A stretch of DNA of 64,000 nucleotides. Origin: Lamellibrachia columna. Its lineage: Eukaryota; Annelida; Polychaeta; Sabellida; Siboglinidae. A program made the translations under genes and the position numbers. The notes below the pieces were generated by a model. The model was not told the DNA's origin and ran no database searches. It was given only the letters and a program-made list of their open reading frames with translations. The DNA lies in contig OY759271.1 in assembly GCA_963662155.1 (NCBI GenBank), positions 20,295,229 through 20,359,228 of the forward strand, given 5' to 3'. This document shows positions 35,430 through 45,947 of this stretch, piece after piece (the first letter of the stretch is position 1; every line of letters starts with the position of its first letter).

Positions 35430-36729
35430 ACAATCTTGCGAGGGGGTCAAGAGCGAACTCGATCTCTTCGGCGTGCCGCCGACTCAGACCAGCATCGAAG
35501 ACGCACAATGGGTGGAACACCAACCGATGGCCTCCCTCGAATCGGGTGGTCCCATAGAATTCTTGCTACCTGGATCGGGAAACACTTACCTGGATCTCGC
35601 CAGCAGCTACCTGCACTTGCAAGCGAAGCTAACCAAAAGCAACGGAACGCCTCTCGACCCCGACAACGCTGTGGCTCCGGTGAATAATTGGTTGCATTCG
35701 TTATTCAGTCAAGTCGACCTCTACCTAAACGGCACCCTCGTGACTCCTTCGACAAACAAGTACCCGTATCGCGCCTACATCGAAACGCTGTTGAGTTACG
35801 GAAGCGAGGCCAAAGAGACTCAACTGACGAGTCAACTGTGGTACAAAGACACCGCCGGTCGCATGGATGCCGTCAACATTGTCGACGAGGACGTAATGAA
35901 CCGAGGGTTGGTGTCTCGGCGAGTGCACGTCACGCAGAGTCGTGTCGTTAACATGATGGGACGACTACACGTGGACCTGTTCCTACAAGATCGTTACCTA
36001 CTCAACGGCGTCGACGTCAAGATATGACTGGTGCGAAGCAAGGACACGTTCGCGCTCATGGCCGGTGGTGGCAACCTCGATTATAAAGTACACATCGCCA
36101 ACGCCACCATGTTCGCGAGGAAAGCCACACTGAATCCAACCGTTCAGATGGCGCACATCAAGGCACTGGACAAGGGTACGGCCAAGTACCCGCTGCCTTC
36201 CGTCGACTGCAGAGTATACTCCATTCCCACAGGGGCCATGTCGCACACACACGAAAACCTGTTCCTCGGTACCCTACCGAAACGTCTGGTGCTATGCTGC
36301 ATCGACAACGACGCGTACAACGGTTCATACGCGAAGAACCCGTTTCACGCCAAGCACAACAACGTCAACTTCCTCGCCGTTTACGTGGATGGTCGACAGG
36401 TACCCTCCAAACCACTCCAGTCGAATTTCGACGAGAATCGATTCATCAGAAGTTACCTCAACCTGTTCACATCGACTGGCAAGGTATCACATGACGAAGG
36501 GAACGGCCTCACTCGTGACGACTTCCGTGATGGGTACACCTTCTTTGGTTTCGACCTGACCCCGGACGCGTGTGATGGGTCGTGCTTCCATCTGGTACAA
36601 AAGGGCAACCTGCGCATCGAGATGCATTTCGCTGCAGCGCTCCAACAGTCCATCAACGTCGTCGTTTACGCAGAATTCGAATCGGTGCTGGAAATCGACA
36701 AGAGCAGGAACGTCATCTACGATTTCTGA
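35413..36729 (+). pseudogene. major capsid protein, one in-frame TGA
   Basis: 438 codons from MAFVHRQSCEGVKSELD to VLEIDKSRNVIYDF. The frame is continuous apart from TGA at 36,025-36,027, where copy 1 has CGA (Arg). Blocks: GGPIEFLLPGSGNTYLDLAS, NNWLHSLFSQVDLYLNGTLV, SRVVNMMGRLHVDLFLQDR, NPTVQMAHIKALDKG, LVLCCIDNDAYNGSY and DEGNGLTRDDFRDGYTFFGF. Conserved with copy 1 along the whole length. Position between pX-like and protease genes is as in other Polintons, where this double jelly-roll protein builds the capsid. Confidence 0.85.
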
Positions 36730-37178
36730 TTGAGACAAGCCAGATTGCACGTCTCCTGGCGAGAGACGCACGAACTCGTTCGATCGTTCGCGACGTCGTA
36801 CCAAAAGACGGACTGCCTACGATGATCGATGCTTTCCCGTTCGCTTTCGTATGCAATACTCACGACGGCGATAAACCAGGTCAACATTGGATCGCTCTCT
36901 ACGTGGATGCCAACAGACGCGGTGAATACTTCTGCTCGTACGGACTACCGCCGCTACACGGCGCATTTCGCGTGTTCCTGAACGAACATTATTCCGAGTG
37001 GAGTCACAATGCCAAGAGACTTCAGAGTCCTCTATCTAACGTGGGCGGACAATACTGCATTGCTTATTTGGTGCTTCGATGTAACGGTATACCGATGAAG
37101 GCTTTCGTCAATACATTTGGTAGCGATTTAGTAGCAAACGATTGTCGCGTGTTTGATTGGGTTAAGACGCTGATATAG
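36727..37178 (+). CDS. adenain-like cysteine protease (copy 2)
   Basis: The frame is open from upstream and reads LIETSQIARLLARDARTRS, where copy 1 has MDILQIARLL, so the ATG is lost (an ATT or CTG stands there). Catalytic residues are kept: His in PGQHWIALYVD, acidic residue in the DANRRGEYFCSYG region, Gln-Cys in NVGGQYCIAYL. It ends at TAG 37,176. About 150 residues, like copy 1. Confidence 0.82.
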
Positions 37179-37480
37179 GGTAAAGTGTAATACAGCATAG
37201 CTTATTTATTGCTTCGATGTAGTGGTAATAATTACCAGCTGATAGTATCTGTGTTGTGATGTAATTAAAAGATGATTGTGTGTGTGAACACGACCTCTGG
37301 CGTGATGGTCAACATCCGCAAGTCGCCTCATCATCATCACCCTCGAGCCTCATTGTCATAGTTGTAGTCGTAGTGATATTACACGCTACCCATGTTGTAT
37401 CATCATGCTGCGTGTGTTGTTTAATAAAATACGTGTGCACTCGTACGATATCGTGTTTTGTTCGTTTCTCGTCTCCTCGT
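37179..37480 (+). promoter_or_regulatory. 3' untranslated region with polyadenylation signal (copy 2)
   Basis: AATAAA at about 37,420 within gtttaataaaatacgtg. Sequence around it, including the His-like catcatcatcatc stretch, matches the same region of copy 1 near 6,730-6,850. Confidence 0.6.
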
Positions 37481-37483
37481 TAG

Positions 37484-37735
37484 GTCCTTTGATCTCAGTT
37501 ATTAATGACCACTGTTAGCACGCGCACCTCTTTGGGTCAGGATTCACCGCAGACGACATAAACTTAGGGTTACACAGCCGTCAACACGTTGGGATTACAC
37601 TTAGGGTTATCTCCATTCGCCAGGAGACGCTCCTACAGCCGCTAGGGGGCGCTTTGGCGTGCTGCGCGCGCAACCGGAAGTCGTTCATGCACATGGTCTC
37701 CGGAATTAATCCTTCAGAACTAAAACCCTACTACT
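37484..37735 (-). repeat. right terminal inverted repeat of Polinton copy 2
   Basis: Read inward from 37,735 it begins AGTAGTAGGGTTTTAG and contains acttccggttgcgcgcgcag, gcgccccctagcggc and ccctaagtg-like repeats. The order of blocks matches the left terminal repeat of copy 1 although the first 40 bp differ. Confidence 0.85.
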
Positions 37736-37779
37736 AGCACCGGACTGATATCTCATCCACAGTGCATACGAGGATGAGA

Positions 37780-37990
37780 GGATGAGAGGACGAGAGGACG
37801 GCGGCGGGAGCAGCGGCGATTTTGGGGACAAAGACACAGCGAATCATCAAGCGGCCGTTACAGTCGAACGAGCTTCGACTGTATCTGATAAAGAAAATAC
37901 GGCAGTCGTCACCACGTCCATTGTCACCACTACCACCGTCATGCCCATCGCCGTCGCCATCGTTGCCGCCGGTGCCGTCGTCACCACGTC

Positions 37991-38031
<41 letters not shown>

Positions 38032-38330
38032 TGCCCTTCGCCGTCGCCATCATTGCCACCGTTGTGACCACGCCCATCATCGTCGCTGAAAGGATTATTT
38101 GCATACAGTCCGGCGTCACCCCCTACTGTACGATCCGGAGTCACCGACACGTGACGATGACGTCGCGATCATACCAGACATTCCGGCGTTCCCACTACCA
38201 CCTCCTATTACACCGGCACGGGACGATGACGTCACCATCATACCAGTCAGTCCGGCCTCGCCACCACCTGCTACTATTCCGTTGACCTGTCCACTATCGT
38301 TGACCTGTCCACTTCTGCTAACCTGATAAA
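37780..38330 (+). pseudogene. Pro-rich acidic early gene remnant with GCC repeat (copy 3)
   Basis: Frames give AYSPASPPTVRS, SPTRDDDVAIIPDIPAFPLP and ARDDDVTIIPVSPASPPP, similar in style to YSPASPP and the acidic Pro-rich protein of copy 1. A GCC trinucleotide run (37,997-38,030) and degenerate CCGTCGCCATC repeats have expanded inside. Confidence 0.45.
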
Positions 38331-38464
38331 GATGACGACAACAAACTCATAATTGACACTGTCGCAGCTACTCACCGTGTATGCGAAGTTATAGCCGACA
38401 GTCTCACTGCGCCAGAATGGTAAGCGAACATTATTAAAAAAAATACATCCATGGCTACTATAAA

Positions 38465-38542
38465 CACACACACACACACACACACACGCACGCACGCACG
38501 CACGCACGCATGCACGCACGCACGCACGCACGCACGCACGCT

Positions 38543-38612
<70 letters not shown>
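38465..38612. repeat. (AC)n/(ACGC)n microsatellite
   Basis: AC units at both ends and about 25 CGCA units in the middle. Confidence 0.93.
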
Positions 38613-38616
<4 letters not shown>

Positions 38617-38846
38617 ATTATAACCTGTAGACTTATTTATTGTATGAATTTTAGTATCCTGTGTAGACTTGTTTAATTTATGAACTTTATTATCCTGTAG
38701 TATTCTGATGTACTTTATTTTATTTTATTTATTAATATAACATGTACTATTCTTATTTATTTTATTATTACTATTTTCTTTTTGTGACCATATTTGTTTG
38801 TTATTAGTATGAAATATATATAGTCTCCTATCCTTACTAAAATAAC

Positions 38847-39558
<712 letters not shown>

Positions 39559-41845
39559 ATGAAAAGACATCTATGCCGTCACTGTGACCTCCTACTCGAC
39601 ACGTATGACGGTACGTGGAGAGCCACGCGACACCATCACTAGACCAACACACGTCTCGGTAGCGCAGCCAGCAGTGATGCCATCCAGCGATCACGCAAAG
39701 AAAGCGAAATTCGTGTGCAATAAATGCGGTGTAAGGTTTGGGAGATGGGACACTCTACGCCGTCACGTAAGGAATTTATGTAGTCACAGTAGTCGTAGTA
39801 GTAGTTGTAGTCGTAGTCGTAGAGAAAACACCACCACCTATATGTGTAAGAAATGTGGACGAAATTTCAATACACGTAAGGACATGTTCAGACAAACACG
39901 AACCGCTTGTGGTGACGTCAACGAGCCGCAATTACCGAAGATATCGAAATGGGAACACACCACACCACCACTCGTTACCGAAGAAAATCCAATCGAACCA
40001 CCCGCTCGACGTCCCTTCTCCGACACTCTGTCAAAGGAACTGCTAGATGTCGTTGGAGAGCACTGGTCGACAATCAGAACACGAGTATCGAGAGGTCCCG
40101 TGCAGTGCAAGTACGATTACAGAGTAACTACGCTAGACATGACTGTTCTAGAGGCTCCTCTGAAGATCATGTTCCAGGAACAGACCCACTCTTTCAAGAT
40201 AAACCTCAGTTATGGGTTCGTTCTGAGGAACAAGAACACAGGACGATGCAAGTACTATCTTTCGTCGTGCAATTGCTGTGGACGGTACCTGGACGAGCCC
40301 AGTCTCATCACCAACAGCAAGGACTTTGACGCTTTTCTCAAACGCATCCGAGAAACCGAGGTCTTGCAGAGGGCTATCAATCAAAGACCGGATTCCGCGT
40401 GGGTGTGCGAACTCGTGACCAATGTCAACTTCTTCGTCAACCGCATCATCGATCATCCTATTGGATTTATAGACGTGACCCCTTCCAGCCTACCTCAAGA
40501 GAACAAAGACGTCATCGATCTGGAAAAGGAACCCATCCATTCCAAGAGGTACAATGATAGCCTGTGTCTCTTCCGGTGTATGGCCCTGCATCGAGGAGGT
40601 GACGTACGACGGTTGGAACCGGCGGTGAAGACGCTGTACGAGGCATACGATCAAGACGATATAGCCATGGAAGATTTTGCCGGGTTCACTCCAGATGACC
40701 TCTACCGTGTAGAGACACACTTTTCCTACATCCAAGATGTACGCATGTGGGGTCACTCTTATCGATATCTAAAGTGCGGTGACTTGCTACACAGACACGA
40801 ACGTACGTGTGAGGGGGTGAGTGCCGAGACTATCCGGGTGGCGTGTACCACTCGACCCCATCAGTGTTCGTAAGTCTGGACGACGAGAACATTCGATTCT
40901 CCGAATCGTTGCGCTACTACCCGTACCGCGCCACGTTTGACTTTGAGTGTTGGTTTGACACGGCACAACTTCCGACGGATAGTGGCAAGATTCACTGGGT
41001 AGGCGTTACGTCCCGTTGAGCTTCAGCGTGGCATCGAATGTTCCCGATTACGAACGAGTGCAAAGTCTCGTCACGGGTGGAGACGCCAACAAGTTGATGA
41101 GCAACATGGTGGATATCATGCGAGCAATTGGTGACGCCGCGTACGAAAAGACTCTGACGAGGATTTGTTGAAACAACTCGCAGAAGCACAAACGGACTGG
41201 GGCGAACGGGGATCACGCTGCACGATCACCAGAGGATGGTGACGCAGCACGATCGCCTGAGGATGGTGAAGACGCCAATGACAAGGATAGCGGCCACCGA
41301 CAAATCCGTACAAAACCGCTGATGGGGCAACTTTATGGATGGATGCATGAATTACCCGTCATTGGGTTCAATTCGGGTAAGGACGATCTAAACGCCATAA
41401 AACAGTTCCTCATACCCTACTTCATGTCCACGTCAAAGGAGAAGAACAACAACAAGAAGAAGACAAACAGAAAGAAGAGAAAGATGGTATCGGGTCCTTT
41501 TTCTTTATCAAACGCAACAACACGCACATATGACCAATTACATAGCCCGTGGTTCAGCTACGATACGTATCTGAAAGCGTACGGAGGTTATGAAAGGTAA
41601 TTTCCTGTACGATTACACGGACTGTTTGGTGAGGCTCGAGGTCACTAGTCTTCCACCTAAAGAGGCCTTCTTCAGTCGACTGAAGAGCTAGGGTATTTCT
41701 GACGAAGGTTACGCCAGTTGCCAAGAGGCATGGCGCGAGAACGGCATGATGACTTTGCGAGACTTTTTTCGTCCGGTACAACAATCAGGATGTGGTTCCT
41801 TTTCTGCAGGCCATTCACAGAGAGTTTACCTCCTACCAGCAACGT

Positions 41846-41908
<63 letters not shown>

Positions 41909-43405
41909 CAAGCAAGGCATCGGCGTACCTGGTCTGACCTTGCTCTACCTGTTCAATGACAGTCCGGAGAATACATACTTTACGCTCTTCAATGAGAAGA
42001 ATAAAGATCTTCATCACCTCGTCAAAGATCTAATTTTTCAACGCTATTACGAAAAATTGGTCACCAAGCTACGTCAGAACGAGTACGGAGAGTCCGCTCC
42101 ACCGTATCGATCGATCATCGGGCACGATGCAACGCTCTGTTCTTGTGGTCTCTCATGCGAGACATGTCGATGAGATGGTATACTCGACGACCGAGTTCCG
42201 ACCCGAATCGGCGCAGCTGCACGGACAGGTGGCCGAGGAATGGTTGACGTGGGAATCGGAACGCACGGGACGCGCCATGCGACATCATATCAACGGTCGA
42301 GAGAAGAGAATAGGCAAACTTCCTGTGGATGGGTAATGCGAAACGAACACGTCGTATCAGTTCCATTGTTGTTACTACCATTGTCACACGTTCACCAAAC
42401 TGAGTTGAAATGAGTTGAACGCCGTCAATGGGAAACTAATGGCAAAACGCTCACTAATACCCGAAAGAACACCGCCTACCTGTGTCACTTTATCACGTTC
42501 GTCGAGCTGTGGGAATGCGAGTGGAAAGACGTGAGAAAAGACCCGGCCGTATAAAAGTGTCGGGATGCTGCATTTCCCCGGCGACGAAACGAGCGGTGGA
42601 CGATGACGTCACAACAGATCCTGGCCGGCGTGCGTGCCGGAACCGTGTTCGGAATGATCGAGTGCGACATTCGCTTGCCGAAAGCATTGCGTGCGCACTT
42701 TGCTGAGACGCAGCCCGTGTTCAAGAACATCCGTCTGACACGCAACGATCTCGTTCCGTTCATGCGCCGATACGCCGAAGAACACGACATCATGGCGACT
42801 CCCCGGCGCATGGTCGTGGGCAGTTATCGATGCGATAAAATATTGCTCGCCACGCGCCTCCTGCGATGGTACCTGGACCAAGGACTCGAGGTGACGCGCG
42901 TCTACCAGGTCGTCGAGTTCAATCCGATCCCAAGCTTCCAACGGTTCGGCGATGCAGTCCACGGCCTGGCGCGATGGAGACGTCCATCCACGCAAGACCA
43001 TCATCGCAGACACCGTGAAGTTGCTGGGGAACTCTGCGGGATGACCATCACCAACGTGGACCGACATCGTTACGTGAAATACTGCACGGAGGCGGCTGCA
43101 TCGATCATGGTCAAGGATAGACGGTTCCGACAACTCGATGTCGTCGTCGACGATGCGTACGAGATAGAGATGAACAAGAAAACCGTCACGTACGCCCTGC
43201 CCGTACACGTGGGATTCTCCATTCTGCAGTACGCCAAGAGGCGCATGTTGCAGTTATGTTACGACTTTATCAACAGGTACCTTGAGCGCCCTCTGTTCCA
43301 GTACTGCGAGATGGACACAGAGAGCGCTTAGGCCGGTGATTCCGTCGATGAATTCGTGACCCCGGAACTACGAGAACATTACATCCGGCACCGGTCCGAT
43401 AAACG
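39559..43405 (+). pseudogene. DNA polymerase B, longest plus-strand copy (copy 3)
   Basis: ATG 39,559 (MKRHLCRHCDLLLDTYD), frame change, then an unbroken 420-residue stretch: fingers CNKCGVRFGRWDTLRRH and CKKCGRNFNTRKDMFRQ, LSYGFVLRNKNTG, SSCNCCGRYLDEPSLITNS, LCLFRCMALHRGGD (about 40,562) and FAGFTPDDLYRVE. Later come FDFECWFDTAQLP (Exo I), GFNSGKDDLNAIK (Exo II, Tyr-Asp changed to Asp-Asp), a motif A region that is damaged, and YCEMDTESA (motif C with DTDS changed to DTES). An AT array (41,849-41,910) sits inside the coding frame. It ends at about YIRHRSDK. Confidence 0.9.
41849..41910. repeat. (AT)n array inside PolB coding sequence
   Basis: About 30 AT units replace a short stretch that in copy 2 reads atagacatgttc, with matching PolB sequence directly on both sides. 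Confidence 0.95.
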
Positions 43406-43550
43406 TGTCAGAGAACTTCCAGAAAACCGTTGGTGAAACAGCAAGACATCCGTCATTTTGAAAAAAAACGAGGTCGGTACGTACTCAGCGAGCGTTGCAT
43501 AAATCCGTATATAATATATTTCGTGGACATTTTAACATCATAAAGTCAGA
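43406..43550. promoter_or_regulatory. junction and promoter of NADAR gene (copy 4)
   Basis: After the PolB break, gtatataatata at 43,508 is a TATA box candidate. The segment ttaacatcataaagtcag just before the ATG is identical to that upstream of the copy 1 NADAR gene. Confidence 0.5.
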
Positions 43551-44045
43551 ATGTATCGTTCTATATAATTCAAAGTAGGGAACAGTATTTTGTCCAATTT
43601 CTAAGTGTGCAGGATAGACGCCTGGGCTCATGTTTTTAACACGGTCGAATCCGTTTATATGTGGCGAAAATGTGTGCACCACAACGATCTTGAGACAGCA
43701 GAAAAATGCTAGCCACACGGACTGGACTAGAGGCGAACTAACTGAGTAAGACCATCCGAGAGAAGGCACATTTACGCACGGAACGGAACAAACAGAGACG
43801 TTCGATTATGTATGCGCTAGTTGCGATTACATTTCGTGATGCAAGACTACGCAAGTGGCTGTTAGACATGCATCAATCTCCATTATAGGAATGTGTAAGA
43901 AGCAGGACGGGTTTTTGGAGTATACTCACTTATACTGGACAGCCAGGACAGAACATGCTCGGTAAAATACTCATGGAACTACGTCAGTTCTTTCGAAACC
44001 ACCAGAGCCGCGAGCTAATTAGATTATCGAGCGAACGACGTGGAT
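43551..44045 (+). pseudogene. NADAR domain protein, broken (copy 4)
   Basis: ATG 43,551. It shares the layout of the copy 1 gene: LSNF followed by TAA, then FNTVESVYMWRKCVHHNDLE, a frame with RTERNKQRRSIMYALVAITF, ARLRKWLLDMHQSP and, after a shift, YSGQPGQNMLGKILMELRQF. It has at least four stops and two frameshifts. The TAA after LSNF is in the same position as in copy 1. Confidence 0.75.
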
Positions 44046-44119
44046 AACGTTCTGCCATTCCATGCGCTACAACGGTTTGTTGCGGTAGAGATAACGAAAT
44101 GCGCGGCGTCAACGCCAAC

Positions 44120-44310
44120 TAGTCCTATATAAACCCCACCAGCAAGCGCAACGGCACAACTACTCTGCTCCGATTCAACAACATTTCAAGCACCATGGCC
44201 ACACAGTACGTGAAAAGTCAGATGCCAGCCATGAATCTCTCACGTCTGCAGACCGAAGTAAGCAACGGGACTTATATATTTAAACGTCCGTTAACAATTA
44301 TGAATTGTGC
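44120..44310 (+). pseudogene. RPA-like gene, 5' end only (copy 4)
   Basis: TATA candidate cctatataaacc near 44,125, then ATG 44,194 reading MATQYVKSQMPAMNLSRLQ and TYIFKRPLTIMN. It corresponds to the start of the copy 1 RPA-like gene (MNLTRL). Homology ends at about 44,310, where a tandem array begins. Confidence 0.6.
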
Positions 44311-44690
44311 CACATTAGCTACTTCTCTACTTTAGCTGTCTTGCTGTTTCGTTGTTTTGCTACTTCACTGTTTCATTACTTCATTGTTTTACTACTTCAC
44401 TGTTTCTCTACGTCGCTACTTCGCTACTTTAGTTGTCTCGCTGATTCTGTGTTTTTTTACTTCACTGTTTCACTACTTCACTGTTTCGTTACTTTTAGCC
44501 GTCTCGCTGTTTCGCTCTTTCACTATTTCACTACTTCACTGTCTCACTGTTTTTTCGCTACTTCACTGTTTCGTTACCTCAACGTTTTGCTACTTCACTA
44601 CTTTGGCTGCTTTGTTGTTTTGCTACTTAGTTGTCTCATTACCTCAATACTTATTTACCTTGTTACTTCATTGAATTGGAACATCGCTGC
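44311..44690. repeat. quasi-tandem array of CTACTTCACTGTTTTG-like units
   Basis: Five-base words ctact, ttcac, tgttt and cgctg alternate without a strict period, giving Phe/Leu/Tyr/Ser-rich open frames that I regard as repeat artefacts. The same array type occurs at 53,590-53,770 and 56,345-56,860. Confidence 0.8.
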
Positions 44691-45220
44691 TTCAAATATT
44701 ATAAATATGTCACACTTTTAAGGAAAATGTTAAACTTAGTGGCATTACTACTTACATATAGGGTCGCTAGGGGTGCTGCTTGAAAGAAAAAAGGTAACGA
44801 TAATATAAAGGATATACAGGCTATATTGGAATTGTTTGGAAGGCTAGTTAACAAATGCATGTCAACGTATTTGAATGCAAATGCGTTGACATGCATCAAA
44901 TGCAAATGAGTCAAATGCAAACGTAATGTATACAAACACATTATTAAGTTATTTAATAAATACCTTCGTTCATTATTGTAGGCACTACGTACAACTACAT
45001 GAATCTGTTTGTAGAGTCGTACACTGAGTCACACAGTTCCAGGCCTGCAGAGAGGTGGAAATAGGAGTGAGGAATAGACAATTGACAGCTTACTGGGAAT
45101 AACGGCAGGGAATGAAAGGCTTATCCTTCAGATAGGCCAGAATTGGAACCCAAGAAAATAGACTGTCCACTGGTGGGGTCACTGGGAAGATAACCTTGTG
45201 GATAATTACATATATCACTA

Positions 45221-45224
<4 letters not shown>
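44691..45224. other. repeat-rich, no gene
   Basis: Contains the dispersed motif ggtcgctaggggtgctg (about 44,761; again at 53,470) and, at 44,865-44,935, several atgcaaat/atttgaatgc words. No coding signature. Confidence 0.55.
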
Positions 45225-45255
<31 letters not shown>

Positions 45256-45266
45256 CCTCCCTCCCT

Positions 45267-45324
<58 letters not shown>
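45225..45324. repeat. (CT)n/(CCCT)n microsatellite
   Basis: CT run interrupted by about seven CCCT units. Confidence 0.95.
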
Positions 45325-45328
<4 letters not shown>

Positions 45329-45947
45329 ATATTCAGTGTAGGAATTGCTAATGTTTACTTCATCAATTAACTGCTACCCCAACCCACCCCAACACGAGTC
45401 ATTTACCTGCATTGTTTGATTTGTTTCAATGAACACGTAATATCTGAAGCCAACATCCTATGGACCAGTTGGACTTTTCATGTTTTATGAATAACAGCTC
45501 TGGCATTGACCAGTTGACATACATAGCACTTTTCCAAAGAGCACGTTGTGAAAGTGGATTCACAAGTCAGACAATTATTTCGTAATCTGCTGAGGGAACT
45601 GCTCTCTACAAAGCAATTTTTCCAATGGTATGTTGTGAACTTGTGAAAGTGAATCTGACATTAATAATTATTAAAAAAATTACGCATCCATTTGATTGCG
45701 GATTTGGTTGTGCATTTGACAAATCAAATGTTTGTGGGTCGCGTTCCAATGCACATGTTTAAGGTAAGTATTTAAATGCAAATGCATTAAAAATGTTATG
45801 GAGGCATTTGAATGCGAATTCAAATTCTCAACATTAAAATGCGCATTCAAATGCATTTGCATTTACGGCAGCTGTTTGGACGAGAAATAGGCCAAACAAT
45901 TACATACATGGACGCTAGAGGCACTTCTTAGGGAAAATATGGGTGGA
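45325..45947. other. unique sequence with ATGCAAAT-type words
   Basis: Between 45,680 and 45,870 there are repeated atgcaaat/atttgaatgc and their reverse complements, partly as short inverted repeats. No gene recognised. Confidence 0.5.

Larger units (their letters stand above)
29366..37735 (+). mobile_element. Polinton copy 2, left-truncated
   Basis: Begins abruptly inside PolB and runs in plus-strand order: PolB, ATPase, two small basic or virion proteins, membrane protein, deleted integrase, second membrane protein, penton-like, pX-like, major capsid, protease, 3' UTR, terminal repeat. The right end ...aaaaccctactact has the same AGTAGTA terminus as copy 1. The six bases after it are AGCACC, the expected site of a target duplication, but the partner is missing because the left end is lost. 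Confidence 0.88.

Noticed and set aside
37735..38150. Gly/Asp-rich minus-strand frame
   Set aside because: Mirror frame of the GCC repeat; the plus-strand Pro/Asp-rich reading fits the Polinton order better.
44305..44721. Phe/Leu/Tyr-rich frames that look like membrane proteins
   Set aside because: Produced by ctact/ttcac words; the same pattern appears at three unrelated places.
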